Shown: one piece after another, positions 15,825 through 24,468 of the stretch | Numbering within the stretch: the first letter of the stretch is position 1 | How the letters are laid out: each line of letters opens with the position of its first letter | Assembly (NCBI GenBank): GCA_963741305.1 | Contig: CAVUHL010000003.1 | Location: 1,612,001-1,676,000, forward strand | Length of the DNA stretch: 64,000 bases | DNA from: DATMER01 sp963741305 | GTDB taxonomy: Bacteria; Acidobacteriota; Thermoanaerobaculia; Multivoradales; UBA5704 | Reading direction: 5' to 3' | Position numbers and translations under genes: made by a program | Notes under the pieces: model-generated | The model's database searches: none | Told to the model about the DNA's origin: nothing | Seen by the model: the letters and a program-made list of their open reading frames with translations, nothing else

Positions 15825-16774
15825 TGGAAGAGCGGCTGCAAAAGATCCTGGCGCGAGCGGGTGTCGCCTCCCGGCGCAAGGTCGAAGAGATGATCGAGCA
15901 GGGGCTGGTGACCGTCAACGGGCAGGTCGCCAAGCTGGGAGACAAAGCCGATCCCGAGCGCGACGCCATCAAGGTCGAAAACAAGCGCATCCAGCCGCAC
16001 AGGGGGGAATACCACTACCTCCTTCTGAACAAGCCGAGAGGGGTCATGTCGACCATCACCGACCCCGAGGGGCGGCAGACGGTCATGGACTTCATCCCGC
16101 CCGTGTTCCACAAGGCCCTGGTGCCGGTGGGCCGCCTCGACTACCACACCGAGGGCTTGATCCTCCTCACCGACGACGGCGAATTCGCACAGCGGGTCGC
16201 GCATCCGCGCTACGGCAGCGTCAAGACCTACGAGGTCAAGGTGAAAGGCCGGCCGAGCGAGGCCGCGCTGGACCGGCTCCGCGCCGGCATCCTGCTGGAA
16301 GGGAAGAGGACAGCGCCCGCGAAGATCACGCCCCGGCACTCGCCCGTGGCGCACCGCCGGAAGAGGGAAGACGAAGAAGGAGGCGAAAACTCCTGGTGGA
16401 CCGTCCAGCTCACCGAGGGGCGCACGCGCCAGATCCGCGAGATGTTCCTGCGCATCAGCCATCCGGTCCAGAAGCTGCGCCGGGTGGGCATCGGCCCGCT
16501 GCGCGATCGGGACCTGCCGCTCGGCTCCGTGCGCGAGCTGATGCCGCGCGAGGTCGAGATGCTCCTGCGCAGCTCGCGAGAGAAGGCCAAGCCCAAAAAG
16601 CCGGCAAAGAAGGCTGCCAAGAAGGCATCGCCGGCGAAGAAAGCTCCTGCCAAAAAAGCTCCCGCGAAGAAAGCCCCCGTGAAGAGAGCGCCGGCCAGGA
16701 AACCCGCTGAGAGGAAGGCCGCCGCGCAGAGCAGGTCCCCGAAAAACAGGTCCCCCAAAAGAACATCCCGATGA
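15824..16774 (+). CDS. rluB: RluB/RsuA-type 23S rRNA pseudouridine synthase with a Lys/Ala-rich tail
   Basis: The enzyme isomerises a uridine in large-subunit rRNA. Residues 1-60 form an S4 RNA-binding domain (LQKILARAGVASRRKVEEMI). The catalytic Asp is in VGRLDYHTEGLILLTDDG near residue 105, and LTEGRTRQIREMF is the usual late motif. After about residue 250 comes a tail of roughly 65 residues of KKPAKKA/KKAPAKK repeats resembling histone H1 or HU-type tails, which is absent from most homologues and probably adds nucleic-acid affinity. It overlaps cmk by four bases. The RluB rather than RsuA/RluF identity is inferred from position next to scpB. Confidence 0.9.
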   Translation: MEERLQKILARAGVASRRKVEEMIEQGLVTVNGQVAKLGDKADPERDAIKVENKRIQPHRGEYHYLLLNKPRGVMSTITDPEGRQTVMDFIPPVFHKALVPVGRLDYHTEGLILLTDDGEFAQRVAHPRYGSVKTYEVKVKGRPSEAALDRLRAGILLEGKRTAPAKITPRHSPVAHRRKREDEEGGENSWWTVQLTEGRTRQIREMFLRISHPVQKLRRVGIGPLRDRDLPLGSVRELMPREVEMLLRSSREKAKPKKPAKKAAKKASPAKKAPAKKAPAKKAPVKRAPARKPAERKAAAQSRSPKNRSPKRTSR

Positions 16775-17451
16775 ACGAGCCCCTGATCGTCGCCATCGAC
16801 GGCCCCTCCGGCGTCGGCAAGAGCACCGCGGCCCGCCGGCTCGCGAAACGGCTGGGCGTTCCGTTCCTCGACACCGGGGCCATGTACCGCTCGATCGCCT
16901 TGAAAGTCCTGCGCTGCGACATGGACCCCACGGACCGGAATGCCGTCGAAGCGCTCGCCACCAGCACGGAAGTCAGCCTGGAGCGCCACGACGACGGCAG
17001 CTTCGAAGTGCTGCTCGAAGGGGAGGCGGTCGAGCCGTTCATCCGGGCGCCCGAAGTGGGGGAAGTGGCGTCGACGATCTCTGCCCATCCCGGCGTGCGC
17101 CGCCGCCTGGTCGCGCTCCAGCAGGAAGCAGCCCGTCACTGGGGCGGCGTTCTGGAAGGGCGGGACATCGGCACCCGGGTCTTCCCCGGCACGCCGCACA
17201 AATTCTTCCTGGATGCCCGTGCCGAAGTGCGCGGCCGGCGCCGGTTCGAAGAGCTGCAGGCCGCGGGGCAGGCGCTCACCTTCGAGCAGGTCGTGGACGA
17301 GATCAACCGCCGCGACCACCGCGACCGCACCCGCGAAGACTCCCCTCTGACCCACGACGGCAGCTACACCTTCGTAGACACCTCCGACCTGGAGATCGAC
17401 GAGGTCGTGGAACAAATGTCGAGGTCGATCGAAGCTCGCAGCCGTCCTTGA
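16771..17451 (+). CDS. cmk: Cytidylate kinase
   Basis: The 226-residue NMP kinase phosphorylates CMP and dCMP. The P-loop is IDGPSGVGKSTAARRLAKRL at residues 9-28, followed by LDTGAMYRSIALK, the substrate-binding EGRDIGTRVFPGTPHKFFLDA and a LID segment RRDHRDRTREDSPL. The length and all motifs are canonical. It is the last gene of the trpS-scpA-scpB-rluB-cmk run, starting four bases inside the upstream gene. Beyond the stop, an 87-bp gap separates it from the LysM gene; no clear terminator was seen there. Confidence 0.96.
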   Translation: MNEPLIVAIDGPSGVGKSTAARRLAKRLGVPFLDTGAMYRSIALKVLRCDMDPTDRNAVEALATSTEVSLERHDDGSFEVLLEGEAVEPFIRAPEVGEVASTISAHPGVRRRLVALQQEAARHWGGVLEGRDIGTRVFPGTPHKFFLDARAEVRGRRRFEELQAAGQALTFEQVVDEINRRDHRDRTREDSPLTHDGSYTFVDTSDLEIDEVVEQMSRSIEARSRP

Positions 17452-17538
17452 CCCAATCCGGCAGCCCTTTTGCAAATGCCTCTGGAAGGGCGGCTCACTC
17501 GGGCCGTCGTGAATACCGAACCGCAAAGGAGAAATGAC

Positions 17539-18057
17539 ATGGGTTTGATCGATTTCGCTAAAAATGTGGGCCGGAAGCTCGGCCTTGGAGATGACGACGA
17601 CAAGAAGGTCCAGGGCCAGGGTCCGCAGCAGGGGCAGCACGCCGCTCCCACCCCGCAGCAGGTGCAGGATCTGCACGACCGGCGCCGGGCTGCGGCCCTG
17701 AACAAGCTCGTTGTGGACATGGGCTTCAAGGTCCAGGACCTCGGCGTGCGGGTCGACGGTGACAAGGTCACCCTCACCGGCCAGGCGCCCAGCCAGGAAG
17801 TCCGCGAGAAGATCGCCCTTCTGGTCGGCAACGTCGAGGGCATCGGCAGCGTCGACGACAACATGACCGCCGCCCAGGCCGCGCCCGAGGCGAAGTTCTA
17901 CGAGGTCAAGTCGGGCGACACCCTCTCCAAGATCGCCAAGGAGCACTACGGCGACGCCAACAAGTACCACCAGATCTTCGAAGCCAACAAGCCCATGCTC
18001 AAGGATGCGGACGAGATCTATCCGGGCCAGCGGCTCCGCATTCCGGCCGCCAGTTAA
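17539..18057 (+). CDS. BON-LysM protein, Kbp/YgaU-like
   Basis: The 172-residue protein has an amphipathic N-terminus (MGLIDFAKNVGRKLGLG), a Gln-rich linker, and a BON domain at about 55-115 (VRVDGDKVTLTGQAPSQEVR, IGSVDDNM). A C-terminal LysM domain lies at 122-170 (YEVKSGDTLSKIAKEHYGD, IYPGQRLRIP). This is the layout of E. coli Kbp (YgaU), a potassium-binding protein, so potassium sensing is a reasonable guess. There is no signal peptide. The start at ATG 17539 is chosen because AGGAG lies eight bases upstream; the frame remains open upstream without a ribosome site. Confidence 0.88.
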   Translation: MGLIDFAKNVGRKLGLGDDDDKKVQGQGPQQGQHAAPTPQQVQDLHDRRRAAALNKLVVDMGFKVQDLGVRVDGDKVTLTGQAPSQEVREKIALLVGNVEGIGSVDDNMTAAQAAPEAKFYEVKSGDTLSKIAKEHYGDANKYHQIFEANKPMLKDADEIYPGQRLRIPAAS

Positions 18058-18095
18058 GCCGGCACCAAGCCTGAAGCCAGCCTGAGATAATTACA

Positions 18096-18121
18096 GGCGG
18101 CCGGGGGTGCTCCCGGCCGCC
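18096..18121. terminator. GC-rich hairpin between the LysM and methyltransferase genes
   Basis: GGCGGCCGGG and CCCGGCCGCC form a perfect 10-bp stem with a six-base loop. There is no T-tract, so it is not a classical intrinsic terminator, but its place just after the LysM gene and seven bases before the next start suggests a termination or mRNA-protecting role. Confidence 0.45.
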
Positions 18122-18127
18122 TGCGCT

Positions 18128-18898
18128 ATGCTCGTACTGTTGAGCACCGCCTTCGACAAACTCGCCGCCGAATATGACCACGGGTTCACCCGGACCGTTC
18201 TGGGAGAACGCCTGCGCCACGCCGTCTGGCGGCGGCTGGATGCCCTTTTTGCGCCTGGCGACCGTGTCCTCGAGCTGGCCTGCGGCACAGGAGAAGATGC
18301 CCTGCACCTAGGCCAACGTGGCATCCGGGTCCTCGCGACCGACGCCTCGCCGGAAATGGTCCACGTCGCAAGGGAGAAGGTCGAACGTGCGGGACTGACC
18401 GGGGTCGAAGTCAGGCAACTCGCCGTCGAGGAGCTGCATCGTCTGGATGCGCCGCCCTTCGATGGCGCCCTGTCCGACTTCGGCGGGCTCAACTGCGTAG
18501 CCGACCTGCCCGCCGCCGGCCAGGCGCTCGCGGCCCGCCTGCGGCCAGGGGCAATCGCGGTGCTCTGCGTCATGGGCCCCGTCGTCCCCTGGGAGTGGGT
18601 CTGGTTCCTCGGACGAGGCAAGGCATTCCGGAGGCTGACCCGCGGCGGGGTGGAGTGGAGGGGCCTTCGGATCAGGTATCCCTCGATTGGAACGCTCCGG
18701 CAGGCGCTCTCGCCCTCATTCCAGATGCGGCGCGTGGCCGCCCTCGGCGCGTTGCTGCCTCCTCCCTACGCGGAAGGCTGGGCGGCCCGGCATCCAAGGC
18801 TTATCAATCGGCTCGATCGCTGGGAACGGCGGTTTGAAACGGTGTCGCCGCTACCGTGGCTGGCCGACCACTACCTTATGGAGCTTGAGCGGAGATGA
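18128..18898 (+). CDS. Class I SAM-dependent methyltransferase
   Basis: The 256-residue protein has a Rossmann methyltransferase domain: motif I VLELACGTGEDALHL near residue 50, acidic ATDASPEMV (motif II), and the region GALSDFGGLNCVADL. After residue 145 comes a hydrophobic stretch and a basic, aromatic C-terminal half (PWEWVWFLGRGKAFRR), suggesting membrane or lipid association. The substrate is unknown. The frame extends to a GTG at 18107, but that lies in the hairpin at 18096-18121, so ATG 18128 is preferred (a TTG at 18140 is also possible). The 9-bp-unit hairpin begins at the stop codon itself. Confidence 0.8.
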   Translation: MLVLLSTAFDKLAAEYDHGFTRTVLGERLRHAVWRRLDALFAPGDRVLELACGTGEDALHLGQRGIRVLATDASPEMVHVAREKVERAGLTGVEVRQLAVEELHRLDAPPFDGALSDFGGLNCVADLPAAGQALAARLRPGAIAVLCVMGPVVPWEWVWFLGRGKAFRRLTRGGVEWRGLRIRYPSIGTLRQALSPSFQMRRVAALGALLPPPYAEGWAARHPRLINRLDRWERRFETVSPLPWLADHYLMELERR

Positions 18899-18998
18899 AG
18901 GACTTCAAGGACACCAAGGACCTCAAGGACTCCAAGGACGAAGAAAACAGGCCTCTGTCCTTGGAGTCCTTGGAGTCCTTGGAGTCCTTGAGGTCCTT
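18898..18998. repeat. Long hairpin built of 9-bp units (AAGGACNNN)5 / (GTCCTTNNN)5, copy 1
   Basis: Five units AAGGAC plus three variable bases run from 18898 to about 18942. A 14-base loop follows, then five units GTCCTT plus three bases from 18957 to about 19001. The two halves are antiparallel complements at the hexamers and at several spacers (TCC with GGA), so the RNA would fold into a stem of about 45 bp. It occupies the whole gap between two methyltransferase genes. A second copy is at 52717-52826. Confidence 0.92.
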
Positions 18999-19004
18999 TC
19001 CCCT

Positions 19005-19886
19005 ATGACCTCCTGGACCCTCGCCTGCCCCGTCTGCCGTACCACCCTGGCAAGCGCGCACTGCCCAGGCTGCAACCGCGACTGGCCCCAACTCGACGGC
19101 ATCTGGCGTTTTCTGCCTCCGGAGCGGGCCGAGGTCTTTGCGCCTTTCCTGCGCGACTACACGCGCATCCGCCACGCCGAGGGGCGCGGTTCGGAAGATC
19201 CCGGGCACTACCTCCGTCTGCCCGACTGCGATCCGTCCCACCCCATTGCCTGGCAGTGGCAGATGCGGCGCCAGACCTGGGAGGCCTTCCGCCGCCGGGT
19301 CCTGCCCCGGCTGGGCCCGAAGATCCTGGACCTGGGCGCCGGCGTCGGCTGGCTCAGTCATCGGCTGGCCGGGCTCGGCTACCAGCCCTGCGCGGTGGAT
19401 GTGAGCGTCGATGACCGCGACGGCCTCGCCGCGGCCCGTCACTACACTCCAGATTGGCCGCGCCTTCAGGCCGAGCTAGACCATCTCCCTCTCGCGGATG
19501 GCCAGGCCGATGCCGCCATCTTCAACGCCAGCCTTCACTACAGTTCCGACTACGCCGCGACCCTCCGGGAAGCGCAGCGGGTGCTGCGCCCCGGCGGCAG
19601 CCTGGTCATCCTGGAATCCCCGATCTACCGCAAGGAAGAGAGCGGGCGCCGCATGGTTGCCGAGCGGCACGCCGACTTCGACCGCCGCTTCGGAACCCGC
19701 TCGGACGCCCTGCCCAGCATCGAATACCTCACCTGGGACAGGCTCGAAGATCTAGCCTGCGGGCTGGGCATCCGCTGGCAGCGGTTCCCTACCTGGTACG
19801 GCTGGCGATGGGCGCTCCGTCCCTGGATGGCGCGCCTGAAGCGAAAAAGAGAGCCGAGCCGCTTCGTGATCCTGGTGGGCGGCTAG
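19005..19886 (+). CDS. SAM-dependent methyltransferase with an N-terminal zinc-ribbon-like motif
   Basis: The 293-residue protein begins CPVCRTTLASAHCPGC, a four-Cys zinc-ribbon-like knuckle as in Trm112-like or RlmA-type methyltransferase leaders. The methyltransferase core has ILDLGAGVGWLSHRLAGLGY, then CAVDVSVDDRDGL, and the late block LREAQRVLRPGGSLVILESP. The C-terminus is basic and aromatic. The type is common among enzymes acting on lipids, quinones or small metabolites; the substrate cannot be assigned. Start ATG 19005 immediately follows the 9-bp-unit hairpin, and no Shine-Dalgarno sequence is evident, so translation may depend on the upstream transcript structure. It ends convergently to the protease gene, 13 bp away. 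Confidence 0.82.
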   Translation: MTSWTLACPVCRTTLASAHCPGCNRDWPQLDGIWRFLPPERAEVFAPFLRDYTRIRHAEGRGSEDPGHYLRLPDCDPSHPIAWQWQMRRQTWEAFRRRVLPRLGPKILDLGAGVGWLSHRLAGLGYQPCAVDVSVDDRDGLAAARHYTPDWPRLQAELDHLPLADGQADAAIFNASLHYSSDYAATLREAQRVLRPGGSLVILESPIYRKEESGRRMVAERHADFDRRFGTRSDALPSIEYLTWDRLEDLACGLGIRWQRFPTWYGWRWALRPWMARLKRKREPSRFVILVGG

Positions 19887-19899
19887 CTCTCTCTGAGGC

Positions 19900-20769
19900 T
19901 CACTGCTGGCCGAACGTATTGCAGTTGTCCACGTTGCCGGTTCGCAAGCCGGTGTTGAACCATTGGGAGCGCATCGCGGCGGAGCCGTGGGTCCAGGTCT
20001 CGGGATTGACCCCGCCCCTGCTCTGGCTCTGGATTCGGTCGTCGCCCACGGCGGCGGCGGCATTGAGGGCCTCTTCGGCATCGCCCGGCTGCATGGCGGG
20101 CTCGTCGGCTCCGCGCAGCCTCGGGTCCATCGAGTGCGCCCAGATGCCCGCGAAGCAGTCGGCCTGGAGCTCCAACTGGACGGACAGCTCGTTGGCCGCG
20201 TCGGGATTCTGGCCCTGCGCGCGGCGGACCTGGTCGCTCAATCCCAGCACATTCTGCACGTGATGGCCGATCTCGTGGGCGATCACATACGCCTGGGCGA
20301 AGTCGCCCGGGGCGCCGAAGCGCTCCTGCAACTCGTTGTAGAACGCGAGGTCGACGTAGACCTTTTCATCCGCGGGACAGTAGAACGGACCCATGGCGGC
20401 CTGGGCAGAGCCGCAGCCCGAGTCAACGCTGTCGGTGAAGATGGCCAGCTTCGCCCTGCGGTAGGTTTGGCCGTCTTCCGCGAAGATCCGTTCCCAGTTC
20501 CGTTGGGTATCGTCCAGGACGGTCGACACGAACTGAATCTGCCGTTCCTCTGCCTCTGTGGTCGCCACGGGAGCGGAGTTGTCCGCCGGAGGGACCGGGC
20601 CGCCGCCTCCTCCTCCAACCAGGGCGAAGAAGTCCGTCCCGAAGATGGCACTGAGGAGGCCCAGAACCAGGACGCCCCCGATACCCAGCTTCGCGGCGCC
20701 GCCTCCTCCGCCCCGCATTCCCCTTCGGTCTTCCAGATCAGCGCTACGGCCTTTCGGTGTCCATCGCAT
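19900..20769 (-). CDS. ypfJ: Neutral zinc metallopeptidase, YpfJ family
   Basis: The 289-residue protein has the family's N-terminal DLEDRRG motif, a Gly-rich stretch, and a single membrane anchor (LGIGGVLVLGLLSAIFG). The extracytoplasmic metalloprotease domain has the zinc motif HEIGHHVQNVLG near residue 164. The following EADCFAGIW-equivalent LQADCFAGIWAH and a C-terminal TWTHGSAAMRSQWFNTG are typical. Members are predicted membrane-anchored proteases whose substrates are unknown. All metal-binding residues appear intact. The 66-bp gap to the upstream endonuclease gene allows co-transcription. Confidence 0.93.
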   Translation of the reverse strand: MRWTPKGRSADLEDRRGMRGGGGGAAKLGIGGVLVLGLLSAIFGTDFFALVGGGGGGPVPPADNSAPVATTEAEERQIQFVSTVLDDTQRNWERIFAEDGQTYRRAKLAIFTDSVDSGCGSAQAAMGPFYCPADEKVYVDLAFYNELQERFGAPGDFAQAYVIAHEIGHHVQNVLGLSDQVRRAQGQNPDAANELSVQLELQADCFAGIWAHSMDPRLRGADEPAMQPGDAEEALNAAAAVGDDRIQSQSRGGVNPETWTHGSAAMRSQWFNTGLRTGNVDNCNTFGQQ

Positions 20770-20836
20770 GATTTGCCTCCTCCAAAGTCCTCTCTCGGAT
20801 CATTGCACAAGCCTTGCCCGGCTGACCGGGAGGGGC

Positions 20837-22105
20837 CTAGTCGAAATAGCCGGTAACGTCCATCACCAGGTGCACTGCTTCGCCGTTGGCGACGAACGGC
20901 CTCACTGCAAGCACGCCGGCAGAGGAGAGCGGCAGGACGGCATTGTTCGCCCTGGTGCGGCCCGCGGCGAAGCTGATCGTGTTGGTAGCAGGAGGAGTCA
21001 GGCCAGCCGGATAGCCGGTCATCTGCCCCTCGGCCGGAGGGCTCACTGCCGTCACATTCACTACGACCGCCTCGGCCGTTGCCGGTATGCCGCACTGGCC
21101 GGCAAGCGCGAAGAGGCGGGAAGTTTCCGAAGCGAGGGCCGGGCCGGCATATGGCCCGTCGGGATTCCGGGTGTCGATGAGCCGGCAGGGAGTGAGGGTA
21201 TGGAAGCTTCCGCAGTCCCCCGCGAAGGCACAGGAAGCCCATTCGGGATGGTCGATGAACGGGTTGCGGTTGGTCTGGAAGCTCGCCACCGTGTCGTTGC
21301 GGTGCCGCTCGAGCTCGTCGACGGGGTCTTCCCGGTGCCAAGCGAGGAGCGTCGACAGCATTCCCATATATGCCACGGAGGCGTTCACCCCGCCTGACGT
21401 GGCAATCAGGGCCTGGTTGTCCGTGAGGATGAGGTCAGGCTCGGCAATGCCCGTCACACCGTGAGATCCGCCCTCATACCGCAGGTCGAGGTAGAGGAGT
21501 GCCCGGGCCACGTCGCCACGCCTGCCGCTCCACGTTTCCCAGGTTCCCGTCGAGCCGGCGCCCGTGAACCAGTTGGAGTTGCCTGGATACACGCCCGAGC
21601 CGCCGCCGCGCCCGTGGTTGGCGACCGTCGGGTCCTCGGAGCAGGCCCCGGAGCAGGAGCGAAACGGGTTGTTGCCCCGGTCGCTGTTGTAGTCGATATC
21701 GGAGAGAAAAAGCTGGTGGCAGTCCGAATAGGGATAGTTGTCAGGTCCGTCGTCGGGGAAGCCGTACGAGTTGGGCCAGGTATGTTCGCGGTTGTAGAAG
21801 GAGTTGCCGCCGCCGACCTTCGTGAAGCTGGCGTTCTTGTACACATCGAGGATGGCACCGGGATTCTCCGGATCCTCGTCGGCCAGCTCCAGGATGTTCC
21901 AGGTGTCGGTGTTCGCCGACGTGTATGGAAAGCGGATGTGGTCGTCGATGACGCCGTGCAGGGTGCTGCGAAGACCACTCTGGGTCAGAGAATTGACACT
22001 GTCGTAGTAGCCGGGCGGAGGGTCGGCAAATGCAGCGGCAGGGACGAGCAAGAGAAGCGTGACAGGCAGAGCAGTGTGCACGCGGTAGAAACGGGTATTG
22101 AGCAT
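20837..22105 (-). CDS. Secreted endonuclease I with a C-terminal exported-protein domain
   Basis: The protein has about 422 residues. A signal peptide (MLNTRFYRVHTALPVTLLLL...AFA) precedes an EndA/NucM-type nuclease: the catalytic REHTWPNSYGF (His near 108), DCHQLFLSDIDYN and RGNNPF. These enzymes cut single- and double-stranded DNA outside the cytoplasm using a metal at a beta-beta-alpha fold. The last 115 residues (FHTLTPCRLIDTRNPDG to VMDVTGYFD) are a separate beta-rich domain common in secreted Acidobacteriota proteins. The ATG at 22105 is chosen because it begins the signal peptide; the frame extends 11 residues upstream. It may serve nutrient DNA scavenging. Confidence 0.9.
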   Translation of the reverse strand: MLNTRFYRVHTALPVTLLLLVPAAAFADPPPGYYDSVNSLTQSGLRSTLHGVIDDHIRFPYTSANTDTWNILELADEDPENPGAILDVYKNASFTKVGGGNSFYNREHTWPNSYGFPDDGPDNYPYSDCHQLFLSDIDYNSDRGNNPFRSCSGACSEDPTVANHGRGGGSGVYPGNSNWFTGAGSTGTWETWSGRRGDVARALLYLDLRYEGGSHGVTGIAEPDLILTDNQALIATSGGVNASVAYMGMLSTLLAWHREDPVDELERHRNDTVASFQTNRNPFIDHPEWASCAFAGDCGSFHTLTPCRLIDTRNPDGPYAGPALASETSRLFALAGQCGIPATAEAVVVNVTAVSPPAEGQMTGYPAGLTPPATNTISFAAGRTRANNAVLPLSSAGVLAVRPFVANGEAVHLVMDVTGYFD

Positions 22106-22225
22106 CACGCATCTCCAAGGGTCGTGTTGGTGGAGCATGGAGGCTAGCTGGCCGCTCCCCGGAAGTCAAAGGAGGCGAGCTCTCGCCGTCGCCTGCTGGG
22201 CCGCCTTCAGCCGCCGCAGATCCTA

Positions 22226-22429
22226 TTATTTCGAGAGATGATATGCATCGCCGACGGTGCAGCGATGTATTCGTCCCCAGAAGCCCTCACCACGCTCGTG
22301 TTCCGATTCCGCAGGGATCAGGAAAGGCTCGGTCCTGCTTGAGCGGAATCCCGCGGTTCGGTATGCCTCCTCGTACACCTCCCAGGGCCACCAGTAGAAG
22401 TCGAACTCCACCGCGTTCGCACCGAGGGT
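22226..22429 (-). pseudogene. C-terminal remnant of a class I methyltransferase (ToxA-like)
   Basis: The minus strand reads VEFDFYWWPWEVYEEAYRTA followed by GFRSSRTEPFLIP and a GEGFW motif before a stop. This resembles the C-terminal part of ToxA-like SAM methyltransferases, in which a Tyr/Trp-rich strand is followed by ETYEEALRAAGF. No methyltransferase motif I is found upstream, so only about 68 residues survive. Apart from this, the stretch between the endonuclease (22105) and the DUF262 gene (22629) shows no gene or clear signal. Assignment rests on one motif. Confidence 0.5.
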
Positions 22430-22628
22430 CCTCCATGTCGGAGGTGCCACCATCCAAGGTTGTTGACGATGTGATGCTGAGTGCCAGGTGGAGGAGATAG
22501 AAGGATTTTCGAGGTGGGTTGGTCGAAGGAGGTGGCGTATGGTAACTTGCGCCAACACAAAGGACCGGAGCGGCGGCCGCGCCGCAACGCAGCGGTGTCT
22601 CTAGGTTCAAGGATATGGGAGCTTGGGA

Positions 22629-24428
22629 ATGAAGGCAGATAGTCTCTCGGTGCGTCAGCTCTTCGCCCAGGATCGACGTTATCTGGTGCCGCTCTTCCAA
22701 CGTCCTTACGTCTGGGGCAAGGAGGGGCAGTGGCAGCCCCTTTGGGACGACCTCACCAAAGTGGCCGAGCGTCGGAACGATGGCCGGCCGGCCAAACCTC
22801 ACTTTCTTGGTGCCGTGGTGCTCGACCAACTCCGCACCTCCATCGCTTCGTTCGACACCCGGCAGATAATTGACGGCCAACAGAGGCTGACCACACTTCA
22901 GATCCTTCTCGCCGCTTTGCGGGACTTGGCACATCAGTTAGGGAGTAGTGATCTCGAACGTGCCTTCGAGAGACTCCTCCGCAACGACGATCCCCTGAAC
23001 AAGGACCCCGACGCGACCTTCAAGGTGTGGCCAACAAACGTGGACCGCGAACAGTTTCGCGCCGTGATCACTGCGTCCTCCCCAGATGTGGTGGAGGCGC
23101 TTTGCGACGCTCCCGCAAACGGCCAAGCTGGAGCGCGCCTGCCGCAGGCATATCTCTTCTTCTACCGTGCCGCAAGGGAATGGCTGGGAGAGGGAAGCCT
23201 CGAGGAACGCTTGGAGCGTCTGCAAATCCTGTTGAGAACGTTATACGAATCCTTTCAGATGGTCGTCATTGATCTAGACGAATCAGACAATGCCCAGGTC
23301 ATTTTTGAGTCGCTCAATGCGCGCGGAACTCCGCTGCTGCCCGCCGATCTGGTGAAGAACTATCTTTTCCATATGGCAGAGGATCGAGGGCAGGATATCG
23401 AGGCACTTTACGAGAAATATTGGAAGCCCTTTGACGTCGAGCGCAATTTCTGGAGAGTCGAAGTACGTCAAGGCCGGCTTCGCAGGCCTCGTCTGGATGT
23501 ACTTCTGCAGCACTACCTGACTCTCAAGACTGGTGAAGAAGTTCCAACGGATCGCCTATACAACACCTTCAAGGAAAGTGCGGGGAAACAGCCGGATGCA
23601 GCCTCAGAGCTCCAGGCTCTGCGGGACTATTCTTTGATTTATCGTAGATTCTACGAACAGGAGCCCGAGAGTCGAGAAGGAATATTCTTCGAGCGCCTAG
23701 ACATCATGGAGACTACGACAGTGGTCCCGGTGTTGCTCGAGCTGTTCAAGGCAGACCGCGAGATTGCAAAGTCTGAGATCCGTAAGATTCTGGTCGACCT
23801 TGAGTCATTTCTCGTCAGGCGCATGGTCTGTCAGTTGACAACGAAGGCTTACAACCGCCTTTTTCTGGACTTGCTTACTGCTCTCCGGCGCGACGGTTTT
23901 TCCTCGGAGTCTACCCGGACTTTCCTTGCCCAGCAGGAGAGCGAAAGCACTCGCTGGCCCAGTGACTCGGAGTTCCAAGAGGCTTGGCTGAGCTTGACAG
24001 CGTATCGCATTCTACAGAGGAGGCGCTTGCGGATGCTGCTAGAAGCGATCGAGGCGCATCTCCACAACGAGAAGACCGAACGCCTTCACTTCCAGAAGAA
24101 GCTGACCATCGAGCACCTGATGCCTCAGTCGTGGAGCTCGAACTGGCTGCTCCCCGGAGTCGAAGACGAAAAAGAGGAACGGAGCCGGCGGAACAGTCTG
24201 CTCCATACCATGGGCAATCTGACGCTTCTGACCAAAGGTCTCAATCCCGCAGTTTCGAACGGTGCTTGGCCTAGGAAGCGAACAGAGATCCTGAAGCACA
24301 GCGCTCTCAATCTGAACCGTTCACTATCTGACTTCGAAAAATGGGACGAGGACGCGATCGTCCGGCGAGGAAAGGCGTTGTTCAGGGTAGCCAGAAAGAT
24401 CTGGCCGCGACCTGCATCGGATTCGTAG
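22629..24428 (+). CDS. DUF262/DUF1524 protein, GmrSD-like putative modification-dependent nuclease
   Basis: This 599-residue protein has an N-terminal DUF262 (ParB/sulfiredoxin-like) domain with LVPLFQRPYVW and the nucleotide-binding IIDGQQRLTTLQ near residue 80, then VFESLNARGTPLLPADLVKN, a helical middle region, and a C-terminal DUF1524 HNH domain with LTIEHLMPQSW near 490 and MGNLTLLTKGLN. This is the architecture of GmrSD-type type IV restriction enzymes and related antiphage proteins, in which the N-terminal domain hydrolyses nucleotides and the HNH domain cuts DNA. It stands alone. Base composition is visibly less GC-rich than its neighbours and remnants of other genes flank it, pointing to horizontal acquisition. 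The ATG 22629 is preferred over TTG 22623. Confidence 0.9.
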   Translation: MKADSLSVRQLFAQDRRYLVPLFQRPYVWGKEGQWQPLWDDLTKVAERRNDGRPAKPHFLGAVVLDQLRTSIASFDTRQIIDGQQRLTTLQILLAALRDLAHQLGSSDLERAFERLLRNDDPLNKDPDATFKVWPTNVDREQFRAVITASSPDVVEALCDAPANGQAGARLPQAYLFFYRAAREWLGEGSLEERLERLQILLRTLYESFQMVVIDLDESDNAQVIFESLNARGTPLLPADLVKNYLFHMAEDRGQDIEALYEKYWKPFDVERNFWRVEVRQGRLRRPRLDVLLQHYLTLKTGEEVPTDRLYNTFKESAGKQPDAASELQALRDYSLIYRRFYEQEPESREGIFFERLDIMETTTVVPVLLELFKADREIAKSEIRKILVDLESFLVRRMVCQLTTKAYNRLFLDLLTALRRDGFSSESTRTFLAQQESESTRWPSDSEFQEAWLSLTAYRILQRRRLRMLLEAIEAHLHNEKTERLHFQKKLTIEHLMPQSWSSNWLLPGVEDEKEERSRRNSLLHTMGNLTLLTKGLNPAVSNGAWPRKRTEILKHSALNLNRSLSDFEKWDEDAIVRRGKALFRVARKIWPRPASDS

Positions 24429-24468
24429 TTTCGTGGCTCATAACTAAGCGGCACATGAATGGACAATT

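Noticed and set aside
16228..17970. A 580-residue frame antisense to the pseudouridine synthase, cmk and LysM genes
   Set aside because: It covers three well-supported plus-strand genes and has no recognisable features of its own.
18876..19442. A KDLKDSKD-rich protein from the 9-bp-unit hairpin
   Set aside because: The Lys-Asp stretches come from AAGGAC repeats, whose inverted partner and place between genes show an RNA hairpin rather than coding sequence.
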